A stretch of DNA of 64,000 bases. Origin: Sulfurimicrobium sp964384915. GTDB taxonomy: Bacteria > Pseudomonadota > Gammaproteobacteria > Burkholderiales > Sulfuricellaceae. A model generated the notes under the pieces. The model was not told the origin of the DNA and did not search any database. It worked only from the letters and a program-made list of their open reading frames with translations. Location: NCBI GenBank assembly GCA_964384915.1, contig CAYLMA010000006.1:1-64000 (forward strand), given 5' to 3'. The position numbers and the translations under genes are program-made. Positions 1 through 8,769 of this stretch are shown piece by piece. Numbering within the stretch: the first letter of the stretch is position 1; each line of letters begins with the position of its first letter.

Positions 1-2
1 CG

Positions 3-551
3 CGCTGGCTGGACGGCCCGCTGACCACGGCGGCGCGCATCGGCGCCATCTGCTATCTGGACGAGATTGTCGAGGCGCGCCAGGACACCACGGTGGTGAT
101 CCACCCGCTGACCGACCACCGCCGCACCCTGCCCTTGGACAAAAAGGGCGAGCTGCTTGAGGCGCATCCCGATTTCCAACTGGTGATTTCCTACAATCCG
201 GGCTACCAGAGCCTGATGAAGGATCTCAAGCAGTCCACCAAGCAGCGTTTCACCGCTTTTGATTTCGACTATCCGGATGCCAAGCTGGAAACCGGCATCG
301 TGGCCAAGGAAACCGGCCTGGACGAAGAAACCGCCGCAAAGCTGGTCAAGATCGGCCAGACCGCCCGCCACCTCAAGGGCCATGGCCTGGACGAAGGCAT
401 TTCGACCCGCCTCCTGGTCTACGCAGCCATCCTGATCAAGGGCGGCGTGGAGCCGATTGACGCCTGCCGCATGTCCCTGGTGCGTCCGATCACCGATGAC
501 GCGGATATCCGCGCAACGCTGGATCATGCCATCGACGCGATCTTTGCCTGA
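3..551 (+). CDS. cbbQ: CbbQ/NorQ-family AAA+ ATPase, C-terminal part (partial at window edge)
   Basis: The reading frame is already open at base 3, so only the last ~182 residues of a protein normally near 265 aa are present. Visible are the Walker B region (AICYLDEIVEAR), the segment VVIHPLTDHRRTLPLD and the sensor region VISYNPGYQSLMKDLKQSTK, all typical of CbbQ/NorQ/GvpN AAA+ proteins. With the VWA protein CbbO downstream it forms a RuBisCO activase that removes inhibitory sugar phosphates from RuBisCO using ATP. Assignment to CbbQ rather than NorQ rests on the sequence style and on the cbbO-like neighbour; RuBisCO genes would be expected just left of the window but are not visible. Confidence 0.85.
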   Translation, partial: RWLDGPLTTAARIGAICYLDEIVEARQDTTVVIHPLTDHRRTLPLDKKGELLEAHPDFQLVISYNPGYQSLMKDLKQSTKQRFTAFDFDYPDAKLETGIVAKETGLDEETAAKLVKIGQTARHLKGHGLDEGISTRLLVYAAILIKGGVEPIDACRMSLVRPITDDADIRATLDHAIDAIFA

Positions 552-563
552 CAATCATGCGCC

Positions 564-642
564 GTCATTGCGAGCGCAGCGCGGCAATCCCGCTTTCTTC
601 GGAAAGATAAGATTGTTTCGCCGCCTTGCTCCTCGCAATGAC
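564..642. repeat. Inverted repeat, GTCATTGCGAG family, copy A
   Basis: An imperfect inverted repeat of ~79 bp fills the cbbQ-cbbO gap. It begins GTCATTGCGAGCG and ends CCTCGCAATGAC, with the inner part AAGATTGTTTCGCCGC. Copies B (42795-42863) and C (59475-59561) share these ends. It could form a long RNA hairpin between the two genes. Confidence 0.85.
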
Positions 643-665
643 CCGCTATTTGGGATTCCGTGAAA

Positions 666-2933
666 ATGCCCGAAGCGAACACCGAGTACGAACACCCACT
701 GATGAAGGGCTACCGCGAGCAGCTCAATTGCGGCTTCCCCCAGGTCAGGGATGTCTTCGACGACTGCATGGCGGAAGCGCTCAGCATCTTGTCGCAGGAT
801 GGCGTCAGCGCCTATCTGGAGGCGGGTGGATTCCTGTGCAGGATGGGGCGCGGCGTCGAGCCGGTGCTGATTTTCCTCGAAAAATGGCCCTCGGTCGCCA
901 AGAAACTGGGCGAATCCGCCCTGCCGGCCATCATGGAATTCATCCGCAAGATGTACAAGTCGCCCAACGGCAAGGCGATCGTGCCATTCCTGGAATCGAT
1001 GGCGGCGACGTCCCGCCGCCTGCATTCCCGTGAGCAGATGCAGGACTACATGGATCTTGCGCTGGATTTCATGCATCGCACCACCGGATCGATCCACGGC
1101 ATCCATACCACTTTCGCCAGCCCCGGCCTGCCCGGGCTCTTCGCCCAGGCACCCTACCTGCTCAGCCAGATTCCGTTGCAGGGACTGAAAAACTGGGTGG
1201 AGTACGGCATCCGCAATTACGCCGACCACCCCGAGCGCCAGATCGACTATTTCAGCCTGCAATCCGCCGACAGCAAGGCCGTCATGCAGCGCGAGCGCCA
1301 CGGCACCCTGATGGTGGACGTCGAGCGCAAGCTGGACATGTATCTGCGCGGGCTGTGGGAACACCACGATTACCTGGTGCCCTACTCCCTGGGCTTCGAC
1401 GAACTGCGCAAGCCTGTCCCCTACTACGACAAGCTGGGCATCCGCCTGCCGGATGTGCATGACGATTTCAACGGCATTGCCGGGATTGACCGCTACCGCG
1501 CCACCCTGGCCCATATGATGGGGCACAAGCGCTGGACCACGGCCATTTTTGCCGACAATTTCAGCCCCTTCCAGCGCATGGCAGTCGAGTTCTTTGAAGA
1601 CGCCCGCGTCGAATACCTCGCCATTCAGCACTATCCCGGCTTGCGCCGCATATTCATTGCGTTGCACCCCAAACCGGTGGAAGGCGCCTGCGATCCGGTA
1701 ACCACTTCCTGTCTGCGCTTTCGCCTCGCCATGCTGTCGTACGCCCTGCTCGACCCGGAACATGGCTATCAGGACGCCCATCTCAACGACTTTGTTGCCC
1801 GCTTTCATGAAATTATGGCCAAGGGAGAATCCAGCACAGAAGGGATCGCCAGCCTCGCCATCAGCTACGTCGCCAGGACACGCCGCCAGAGCGACCAGCT
1901 CGCCAGGGTGCATTTCAACGATACCGAGATCGGCTATCGCGACGACAACCGCCACATGTGGCGCTTCCACGAGCAGAGCGACGACGAGGAGATGTTCGAC
2001 GACCACCGCAAGCTCGAATGGGAAGAAGAGCCCACCGGCCTGCCGCCGCGCCATTACCCCGAGTGGGACTACCTCAGCCAGACTTTCCGCCCGGACTGGG
2101 TGAGCGTCTACGAAGCCCTGCATCCCAAGGGCAGCGCGAGCGACATCGACAAGCTGCTGGCCAAGCACGACGCCCTGGCCAAGCGCTTGAAGCGCATGCT
2201 GGACCTGCTCAAGCCGCAGGAGAAAGTGCGCATCCGCTACCAGGAAGAAGGCAGCGAACTGGACCTGGACATCGCGCTGCGCTCCCTCATCGACTTCAAG
2301 AGCGGCTCCAGCCCAGACCCGCGCATCAACATGAGCCACAAGACCAGCGGGCGCGACATCGCCGTGATGCTGCTGCTGGACCTCTCCGAGTCGCTCAACG
2401 AGAAAGTGGCGGGTTCCGACCAGACCATACTCGAACTCTCCCAGGAAGCGGTATCGCTCCTCGCCTGGGCGGTGGAAAAGCTGGGCGACCCTTTCGCCAT
2501 CGGCGGTTTCCACTCCAACACCCGCCACGACGTGCGCTACATGCACATCAAGGGCTACAGCGAACACTGGAACGACGAGGTCAAGGCGCGCCTGGCCGCC
2601 ATGGACGCGGCCTTTTCCACCCGCATGGGCGCGGCCATGCGCCATGCCGCGCACTATCTCGAAGCCCAGAAAGCCGAAAAGAAACTGATGCTGATCCTCA
2701 CCGACGGCCGCCCCTCCGACGTGGACACCAAGGACGAGCGCGTGCTGGTCGAGGACGCGCGGCAGGCGGTCAAGGAACTGGACCAGATGGGCATTTACGC
2801 TTACTGTATCAACCTCGACCCCAAGGCGGACGAATACGTCAGCGATATTTTCGGCAAGCAGTATACTGTCGTGGACAACATCCAGCGCCTCCCTGAACGC
2901 CTGCCGGAACTGTTCATGGCGCTCACCAAATAA
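666..2933 (+). CDS. cbbO: CbbO/NorD-family VWA-domain protein (RuBisCO activase adaptor)
   Basis: About 755 aa from ATG 666; a GTG at 660 is an alternative start two codons upstream. The C-terminal third is a von Willebrand factor A domain with a MIDAS motif, DLSES (near residue 570), followed by ILTDGRPSD and a final INLDPKADEYVSDIFGKQY stretch characteristic of CbbO/NorD. The long N-terminal helical region fits CbbO. CbbO acts as the substrate adaptor that couples the CbbQ ring to RuBisCO. It lies downstream of cbbQ, separated by an inverted repeat of about 80 bp. A NorD role in nitric oxide reductase assembly is less likely because no norCB genes are seen. Confidence 0.85.
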   Translation: MPEANTEYEHPLMKGYREQLNCGFPQVRDVFDDCMAEALSILSQDGVSAYLEAGGFLCRMGRGVEPVLIFLEKWPSVAKKLGESALPAIMEFIRKMYKSPNGKAIVPFLESMAATSRRLHSREQMQDYMDLALDFMHRTTGSIHGIHTTFASPGLPGLFAQAPYLLSQIPLQGLKNWVEYGIRNYADHPERQIDYFSLQSADSKAVMQRERHGTLMVDVERKLDMYLRGLWEHHDYLVPYSLGFDELRKPVPYYDKLGIRLPDVHDDFNGIAGIDRYRATLAHMMGHKRWTTAIFADNFSPFQRMAVEFFEDARVEYLAIQHYPGLRRIFIALHPKPVEGACDPVTTSCLRFRLAMLSYALLDPEHGYQDAHLNDFVARFHEIMAKGESSTEGIASLAISYVARTRRQSDQLARVHFNDTEIGYRDDNRHMWRFHEQSDDEEMFDDHRKLEWEEEPTGLPPRHYPEWDYLSQTFRPDWVSVYEALHPKGSASDIDKLLAKHDALAKRLKRMLDLLKPQEKVRIRYQEEGSELDLDIALRSLIDFKSGSSPDPRINMSHKTSGRDIAVMLLLDLSESLNEKVAGSDQTILELSQEAVSLLAWAVEKLGDPFAIGGFHSNTRHDVRYMHIKGYSEHWNDEVKARLAAMDAAFSTRMGAAMRHAAHYLEAQKAEKKLMLILTDGRPSDVDTKDERVLVEDARQAVKELDQMGIYAYCINLDPKADEYVSDIFGKQYTVVDNIQRLPERLPELFMALTK

Positions 2934-2942
2934 GCAGACACC

Positions 2943-3392
2943 ATGATTCTAGACATTCTTGCCAACGCCGACCGCTACGCCCCGCTTCATCCCTTGTTCC
3001 CGCGCGCCTTCGCCTTCCTGCGCGACACCGGCTTGAACGCGCTGGCGCCGGGGCGCTACCCCATCGAAGGCGAGCGCCTGTTCGCGATCGTCGAAAGCGC
3101 CGCCGGGCGCACGCGCGAACAGGCCAAGCTCGAATGCCACCGCAAATACATCGACATCCAGTTGGTGCTGGAAGGCATCGACGAAATGGGCTGGAAGCCG
3201 CTGTGCGATTGCCGCGAACCCCTTGCCGACTACAGCGCCGAGAAGGACATCCAGTTCTTCCGCGATGCACCGGCAAGCTGGATCGCGACGCCACCCGGCG
3301 CTTTCTGCCTTTTCTTTCCGCACGACGCGCACGCGCCGCTGGTCAGCAACGGTGAAATCCGCAAGGTGATACTCAAGATCGCCGTGGCGTGA
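2943..3392 (+). CDS. YhcH/YjgK/YiaL family protein (DUF386)
   Basis: 149 aa starting at ATG 2943, 9 bp after cbbO, so probably cotranscribed. The conserved features of the YhcH/EbgC cupin-like family are visible: ECHRKYIDIQLVLEG near residues 60-75 and FFPHDAHAP near 122-130, where the His/Glu residues would bind a metal. Members have been linked to sialic acid or sugar metabolism or act as the beta subunit of evolved beta-galactosidase. No sugar-pathway gene is adjacent, so the substrate is unknown. Confidence 0.8.
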   Translation: MILDILANADRYAPLHPLFPRAFAFLRDTGLNALAPGRYPIEGERLFAIVESAAGRTREQAKLECHRKYIDIQLVLEGIDEMGWKPLCDCREPLADYSAEKDIQFFRDAPASWIATPPGAFCLFFPHDAHAPLVSNGEIRKVILKIAVA

Positions 3393-3413
3393 GGAAAGTT
3401 TGCCGCCAGCCAC

Positions 3414-4124
3414 ATGAAGCGCCCCGACCGCCTGCCTGAAATCCAGTCACGGCTGCGCAGCCTCGCCAGCCCGGAGACCGCCCAGGTGCTGCAAGGCTTC
3501 TTCAAGACCGGGCCGGGCCAGTACGGCGCGGGGGACGAGTTTCTCGGCATCAAGGTGCCGCGGGTACGCGCCCTCGCCAAAGACTTCCCGGATACGGGGC
3601 TCGCCACCGCAGTCGAACTGCTCCACTCCCGTTTTCACGAGCAGCGCCTGCTGGCGCTGCTCTTTCTGATGCGTATCTTTGCCGCCGGCGGCGCCCAGGA
3701 GCGCCAGGACGCCTACCAGGCCTACCTCGCCAACAGCCGCTGGATCAACAACTGGGACCTGGTGGACCTATCCGCGCCCCACGTGGTTGGCGCTTATCTC
3801 GCCGAGCGGGAGCGCGCGCCGCTGTACCAGTTGGCCCGTTCGGCATCCCTGTGGGAGCGGCGCATCGCCATGGTGGCAACCCTGCATTTCATCCGGCGCA
3901 ACGATTTCGACGACACCCTGCGGCTTGCAGAACACCTGCTCAAGGACCGCGAAGACCTGATGCACAAGGCCTGCGGCTGGATGCTGCGGGAGGTGGGCAA
4001 GCGCGACCAGGAGCGGCTGGAGTCATTCCTGCGCCAGCACGGCCGGGGCATGCCGCGCACCATGCTGCGCTACGCCATCGAACGCTTCCCCGAGGAATTG
4101 CGCCAAGCCTATCTCCGCAGATGA
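3414..4124 (+). CDS. DNA alkylation repair protein, AlkD-like HEAT-repeat glycosylase
   Basis: 236 aa, ATG at 3414, 21 bp after the YhcH gene. Features of the AlkD family are present: a GAGDEFLGIKVPRVRALAK segment near residue 40, NNWDLVDLSAPHVVG near 110 with the conserved Trp/Asp, and CGWMLREVGKRD near 190. AlkD-type proteins excise N3- and N7-alkylated purines using stacked HEAT repeats rather than base flipping. The length (~235 aa) is normal for the family. Confidence 0.85.
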   Translation: MKRPDRLPEIQSRLRSLASPETAQVLQGFFKTGPGQYGAGDEFLGIKVPRVRALAKDFPDTGLATAVELLHSRFHEQRLLALLFLMRIFAAGGAQERQDAYQAYLANSRWINNWDLVDLSAPHVVGAYLAERERAPLYQLARSASLWERRIAMVATLHFIRRNDFDDTLRLAEHLLKDREDLMHKACGWMLREVGKRDQERLESFLRQHGRGMPRTMLRYAIERFPEELRQAYLRR

Positions 4125-4200
4125 GCGGTGGAAGCAAGTTGCGTTTCAGGCTTGCTCAATCCGGAGTAAAATCCGTGCCTACGATTTTTGAGGAATGATC

Positions 4201-5082
4201 ATGAGCGACGCCCTGTTCCAAACCGACATCAAAAGCCTGAAGCTGCTCAATCGCGGCAAGGTGCGCGACATCTACGAAGTGGATGGCGGGAAGTTGCTGA
4301 TCGTCACCACCGACCGCCTGTCCGCCTTCGACGTCGTGCTGCCCACGCCCATACCGGGCAAGGGCAAGGTTCTGACCTCGGTTTCCAATTTCTGGTTCGA
4401 GAAACTCAAGCACATCCTCCCCAACCAGCTCACGGGCGTGGCCCCGGAATCCGTGGTCGCGGACAACGAAAAATCCCAGGTCGCAGGGCGCGCCCTGGTG
4501 GTCAGGAAGCTCAAGCCCCTGCCGATCGAAGCCATCGTGCGCGGCTACCTGGTCGGCTCCGGCTGGAAGGAGTACCAGAAGAGCCAGAGCGTATGCAGCA
4601 TCCCCCTGCCGGCGGGCCTGCGCGAAGCGGACAAGCTGCCGCAGCCGCTGTTCACCCCCTCCACCAAGGCCGAAGTCGGCGCGCACGACGAAAACATCAG
4701 CTTCGCCCAGGCCGAGCAACTGCTCGGCAAGGAACTCGCTGCCAAGGTGCAGCAAGCCGCCATCGCGCTATACCGCGAAGCGGCCGAGTATGCGGCCACC
4801 AAGGGTATCATCATCGCGGACACCAAGTTCGAATTCGGCCAAGACGAGGACGGCGCGCTGTACATCATCGACGAGGCCCTGACGCCCGATTCGTCGCGCT
4901 TCTGGCCGGCGGACCAATACCAGCCCGGCTCCAACCCGCCCAGCTTCGACAAGCAGTACGTGCGCGACTGGCTCGAATCCACCGGCTGGAACAAGAAACC
5001 CCCGGCACCGGAACTGCCCGCCGACGTGGCCGCCAAAACCGGGGAGAAATACCGCGAAGCGCTGGAACGGCTGACCAAATAA
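4201..5082 (+). CDS. purC: Phosphoribosylaminoimidazole-succinocarboxamide synthase (SAICAR synthase)
   Basis: 293 aa from ATG 4201. An in-frame ATG at 4195 sits directly against the AGGA at 4191-4194, so 4201 gives the better ribosome-binding spacing. The N terminus LLNRGKVRDIYEVDGGKLL, then TDRLSAFDVVLPTPIPGKG, EAIVRGYLVGSGWKEYQ and a late DEALTPDSSRFWPADQY are diagnostic. The enzyme joins CAIR and aspartate with ATP in purine synthesis. It is of the longer (~290 aa) class, not the ~237 aa enterobacterial class. It ends 47 bp before the convergent hsdR; the gap contains a run of nine G and no clear terminator. Confidence 0.95.
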   Translation: MSDALFQTDIKSLKLLNRGKVRDIYEVDGGKLLIVTTDRLSAFDVVLPTPIPGKGKVLTSVSNFWFEKLKHILPNQLTGVAPESVVADNEKSQVAGRALVVRKLKPLPIEAIVRGYLVGSGWKEYQKSQSVCSIPLPAGLREADKLPQPLFTPSTKAEVGAHDENISFAQAEQLLGKELAAKVQQAAIALYREAAEYAATKGIIIADTKFEFGQDEDGALYIIDEALTPDSSRFWPADQYQPGSNPPSFDKQYVRDWLESTGWNKKPPAPELPADVAAKTGEKYREALERLTK

Positions 5083-5129
5083 GGCGGGGGGGGGAATCTG
5101 TCCGCCCGCTGACCAGGCGGCATACTGCG

Positions 5130-8100
5130 TCAGGGCATCAGCCTCTCTTCCCTTTGCCCGCGCAATGCCTCGTACAACTGCGCCGGCCCAAGCAGCACAT
5201 CCTTCAAGCCGCTCCTGACCTTCTCCGAGTTCAATGCCTGTTTGCTCATCGTGCCGTGCGCGGCCAGCGCGTCCATGACCGCGTTCATGATTTCCTTGGC
5301 GAGATCGGGCGAATCGGCGAATTGCTGCTTGGTGCTGTTGCTTGCCTGCTGCACCAGAATCTCGGATTCCAGCAGCTTGCCCTTCAACACGCTGTTCACG
5401 TACACCAGCTTGTCGTCGTCGGTCAATTCGCCCTGAAACAGGTCGTTCACCTTGGCGATGATTTCGTAGAGCAGGGCTTTTTCTTTTTCCTGCACCGAAC
5501 CGCTGCCCGCCTCGCTCAGCGGGTCTAGCTTCGGATATTCTCCGCCCTCGCCCAGCGGCAAGGCGCGCTTGCCCAGGTTTTTCAGGTGATGGTGGGTCAG
5601 CACCACCTTGGACAGATCGATCTCGTCCCGCTCGCGCCCGAACTCCAGCAGGGGCAGCAGGCGCTTGAAGAACCAGAAGCGCTTTTCAATCGCGGTGTTG
5701 CCGTAGTCGAATATCTGCGACAGGAAGGCATAGGCGCGCTGGAATGTTCCGATATCCTTCTTGAACTGCAACAGCGCGTTCAGCCCGTTGTTGGCCTCTT
5801 CCGCCGCCTTGGCGTCTTCGCGCGCCTTGGCCGCCTTCAACTGCGCCTGTGCCGCCTTGTAGCGTTGCAGGATGCGCGACGCCACCGGCTCCAGTGCCGC
5901 GACCAGGTCGCTTTGCCTGGCCTTGGGGTTCAGCTCCACCGCCACCACGCGCTCCACCTCGAAGTCGTCGTAGAAGCCCGCCGCATCCAGCTTGCCGCGC
6001 AGGTCGTAGACCAGGTGCGGGTCGGTGACGTCCGATAGCGTTGCCGTTTCGTAATAAGTCTTGAATGCCGCCAGCACCTCCTCGGCTTCATTCACGAAAT
6101 CCACCACGTAGGTCGCATCCTTGCCAGGGTAAGCACGGTTCAGGCGCGACAGGGTTTGCACGGCCTGGATGCCCGCCAGCCGCTTGTCCACATACATGCC
6201 GCACAGCAAGGGCTGGTCGAATCCAGTCTGGAATTTGTTGGCGACCAGCAGGATCTGATATTCGTCGGTGGCAAAGGCTTCGCGCATGTCGCGGCCCTTG
6301 AGGTTCGGGTTCATCGCCTGGCTGCTTTCGCTGAACCCATCCGGCCCTGATTCGGGGTCGTTCACCTCGCCGGAGAACGCCACCAGCGTGCCTATCCTGT
6401 AGCCTTGCGAGTGGATGTATTTCTCCATCGCCAGCTTCCAGCGCACCGCTTCCAGGCGGCTGCCCACCACCACCATCGCCTTGGCGCGTCCGTTCAGCAG
6501 CGGAGAAACCGTGTCGCGGAAATGCTCCACCACCACCTGCACCTTCTGGCTGATGTTGTAGGGATGCAGCTTCACCCAGCGCATGATGCCCTTGAGCGCC
6601 GCGCTGCGCTCCACTTCGGCGTCGTCCATTTCCTTGCCGTCGTGCGCCAGCCTGAAGGCGGTCTTGTAGGGCGTGTAGTTCTGCAACACGTCGAGAATGA
6701 AGCCTTCCTCGATGGCCTGACGCATCCCGTACACGTGGAACGGCTCGGGCAGATTGCCGGGGCCGGCGGGCAAGCCGGGATCGGGACGGCGGCCGAACAG
6801 CTCCAGCGTCTTGGCCTTGGGCGTGGCGGTGAAGGCGACGTAGGTAATGCCGCTTTCGGCGGAACGCCCCGCCATTTGCGCGGCCAGGATGTCCTCGGTG
6901 GACACCTCGCCGCCGTCGTTGAATTCCTGCAACTCCTCGGCGCTCAACACCTGCTTGAGCTTGGCGGCGGCCTCGCCGGTCTGCGAGGAGTGCGCCTCGT
7001 CGGCGATCACCGCGAAGCGCTTGCCCTGTGCCGCCGCCAGTTCCTGCACCGCCTTCAGCGCGAAGGGGAAGGTCTGGATGGTGCACACCACGATCTTCTT
7101 GCCGCCGGAGAGCGCCTGGGCCAGCTCGGCGCTCTTGCTGGCGCCCTCGCCGGTGATCGTCGCCACCACGCCCGAAGTGCGCTCGAAGTCGAAGATCGCT
7201 TCCTGCAACTGCGCGTCCAGCACGTTCCGGTCCGACACCACCAGCACCGAATCGAACAGCTTGTGGTGTCCGGCATCGTGCAGGTCGGCGAGGAAGTGCG
7301 CCGACCACGCAATCGAGTTGGTCTTGCCCGAACCCGCCGAATGTTGGATCAGGTATTTGCCGCCAGCACCCTGCGTGGTTGTTGGCGCTTCAGCACCATT
7401 ACAACCCCGGCGTACTCCTTGCGAGTGCTCCGCCAGCACCGTACTCAGCAGCTTGCGTGTCGCGTCGAGTTGGTGAAAGCGCGGAAAGATGATTTTCTGA
7501 ATCTGCTTCTTGCTGTCGCGCTTGGCGACCAGATAACGCCCCAGGATTTCCAGCCAGCTCTCCCGCGCCCAGACGGTTTCCCACAGGTAGGCGGTACGAT
7601 GCCCGCCACAACCACTCCCCTCGCCCGCTTGCGGGAGAGGGGCTGGGGGAGCGGGGGGATTACCCGCCCCACCGTTATCGCCCCGGTTGAAGGGAAGGAA
7701 AGTCGTGTGCGCACCCTCCAGCCGGGTGGTCATGCGCACTTCCATGTTGCTCACCGCGAAATGCACCAGCGCACCATTGGGGAATGACAGTAAGGGCTCA
7801 GGCGAGCCTTGCCCCTTGGGTTTAGGATTGCGGTCGAAACGGTACTGGTCAATCGCATCCTCGACCGATTGGGTGAAATCGGTTTTAAGCTCCACCGTCG
7901 CCACGGCAAGACCGTTGAGGAACAGCACCAGGTCGATGGCGTACTCGTTGTGCAGCGAGTAGCGCACCTGGCGCACCACGCGCAGGCGGTTCTTCTGGTA
8001 CCTGGCAACGGTTTCGGCATTCATCGCCAACGCCGGCTTGAACTGGCACAGGGAAAGCGGCTGGCGCAGCCCCAGCAACTCCACGCCATGGCGCAACACG

Positions 8101-8354
8101 TCCAGCGTGCCACGGTCGTCCAGCGACTTGCGCAGCCGGTCCAGCAGGATCGTTTCCGCGCTGGCGCCGTGGTTCTTGCTCAACGCCTCCCAAGCCTTGG
8201 GCTGGGTTTCCCGCACCCAGGCCATCACATCCACCGGGAACAGGGCACGCGCGCGGTCATACTGCCCAGCATCGCCTTCGGCATACAGCCATCCGTTTGC
8301 GGCAAGGCAGTCGCAGATTTCGTTCTCGAAGCTGATTTCCTTGTGCAGGTTCAT
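5130..8354 (-). CDS. hsdR: Type I restriction enzyme, HsdR subunit (endonuclease/translocase)
   Basis: 1074 aa. The N-terminal nuclease domain carries the PD-(D/E)xK core in YAIDLVLFLNGLAVATVELK (about residues 140-160). The SF2 motor follows, with Walker A HSAGSGKT near residue 340, DEAHSS near 451, then VAFTATPK and KFQTGFDQPLL. HsdR joins the HsdM/HsdS methylase to translocate and cut DNA. The frame is intact but carries two inserts relative to the usual family pattern: NPPAPPAPLPQAGEGSGCGG near residue 238 and HSQGVRRGCNGAEAPTTTQ near 305-325, each overlapping a hairpin-forming DNA repeat. It is the last gene of the minus-strand R-M operon, 10 bp after vapC. Confidence 0.95.
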   Translation of the reverse strand: MNLHKEISFENEICDCLAANGWLYAEGDAGQYDRARALFPVDVMAWVRETQPKAWEALSKNHGASAETILLDRLRKSLDDRGTLDVLRHGVELLGLRQPLSLCQFKPALAMNAETVARYQKNRLRVVRQVRYSLHNEYAIDLVLFLNGLAVATVELKTDFTQSVEDAIDQYRFDRNPKPKGQGSPEPLLSFPNGALVHFAVSNMEVRMTTRLEGAHTTFLPFNRGDNGGAGNPPAPPAPLPQAGEGSGCGGHRTAYLWETVWARESWLEILGRYLVAKRDSKKQIQKIIFPRFHQLDATRKLLSTVLAEHSQGVRRGCNGAEAPTTTQGAGGKYLIQHSAGSGKTNSIAWSAHFLADLHDAGHHKLFDSVLVVSDRNVLDAQLQEAIFDFERTSGVVATITGEGASKSAELAQALSGGKKIVVCTIQTFPFALKAVQELAAAQGKRFAVIADEAHSSQTGEAAAKLKQVLSAEELQEFNDGGEVSTEDILAAQMAGRSAESGITYVAFTATPKAKTLELFGRRPDPGLPAGPGNLPEPFHVYGMRQAIEEGFILDVLQNYTPYKTAFRLAHDGKEMDDAEVERSAALKGIMRWVKLHPYNISQKVQVVVEHFRDTVSPLLNGRAKAMVVVGSRLEAVRWKLAMEKYIHSQGYRIGTLVAFSGEVNDPESGPDGFSESSQAMNPNLKGRDMREAFATDEYQILLVANKFQTGFDQPLLCGMYVDKRLAGIQAVQTLSRLNRAYPGKDATYVVDFVNEAEEVLAAFKTYYETATLSDVTDPHLVYDLRGKLDAAGFYDDFEVERVVAVELNPKARQSDLVAALEPVASRILQRYKAAQAQLKAAKAREDAKAAEEANNGLNALLQFKKDIGTFQRAYAFLSQIFDYGNTAIEKRFWFFKRLLPLLEFGRERDEIDLSKVVLTHHHLKNLGKRALPLGEGGEYPKLDPLSEAGSGSVQEKEKALLYEIIAKVNDLFQGELTDDDKLVYVNSVLKGKLLESEILVQQASNSTKQQFADSPDLAKEIMNAVMDALAAHGTMSKQALNSEKVRSGLKDVLLGPAQLYEALRGQREERLMP
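7371..7440. repeat. Hairpin-bearing insert inside hsdR, bounded by a 10-bp direct repeat
   Basis: CGCCAGCACC occurs at 7361-7370 and again at 7431-7440. Between them is a hairpin: GGTTGT (7377-7382) pairs with ACAACC (7401-7406), and GGCGC (7384-7388) with GCACC (7393-7397) with one wobble. The matching protein segment is extra relative to the normal HsdR pattern just before the Walker A region. This looks like a short palindromic element inserted in frame. Confidence 0.5.
7615..7660. repeat. C-rich hairpin repeat encoding PLPQAGEG inside hsdR
   Basis: The hsdR coding strand here reads CCCTCTCCCGC-AA-GCGGGCGAGGG in its core. The same core, with few changes, occurs at 26491-26523 in rsmH. Both are translated in the same frame, as PLPQAGEG here and PLPRGGEG there. 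The hsdR frame stays open across it. Confidence 0.7.
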
Positions 8355-8364
8355 CAGGACTCCA

Positions 8365-8769
8365 TCATTTATAGGGCAAACGTTCTTCGATCAAACCGGG
8401 CAGATTCTCGAACTCCGGGTCTTTATGCACCAGCGCCGCGCCCAGCTCCAGCGCAGCGGCAGCAATCCAGGCATCGGCAAGCGAAAGCGGATGGGTGGCC
8501 TTGATGCTGGCCGCGCGCTCCAGCAGGGAGGGGGATTCATGCACCCATTCCACGGGCAATGCCAGGCAGCTCTGGTAAGCCAGCTTTCCGGGTTCTGCGC
8601 CCTCGTCTTTCCACACCCGGTAATAGACTTCCATCAGCGACATGAAGCAGCCATAGCAACGCTGTTCGCCCAGCGCCGCCCCCTTGAGCAGGGCCGCAAC
8701 ACGCTCTGCGCCTGCTTCGTCATCGCGCAATGACAGCAATGCCGAGGTGTCGAGCAGCCAGGGGCTCAT
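8365..8769 (-). CDS. vapC: Type II toxin, VapC-like PIN-domain ribonuclease
   Basis: 134 aa. PIN-domain acidic residues are recognisable: LLDTSALLSL at the start (first Asp), the LADAWIAAAALELGA segment near residue 97 (third acidic site), then LVHKDPEFENLPGL (fourth). It overlaps the upstream Phd-like antitoxin gene by 4 bp, the standard toxin-antitoxin layout. VapC toxins cut tRNA or rRNA when the antitoxin is lost. Its position between hsdS and hsdR suggests that it stabilises the R-M locus. The RNA target cannot be read from the sequence. Confidence 0.85.
   Translation of the reverse strand: MSPWLLDTSALLSLRDDEAGAERVAALLKGAALGEQRCYGCFMSLMEVYYRVWKDEGAEPGKLAYQSCLALPVEWVHESPSLLERAASIKATHPLSLADAWIAAAALELGAALVHKDPEFENLPGLIEERLPYK

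Noticed and set aside
555..2654. A 699-codon open frame antisense to cbbO
   Set aside because: It is a GC-driven shadow of a confidently assigned gene, has compositionally odd content, no ribosome-binding site and no recognised motif.
5087..5112. A terminator after purC (GGCGG...CCGCC around a G9 run)
   Set aside because: The stem is only 5 bp, depends on the homopolymer and has no T tract.
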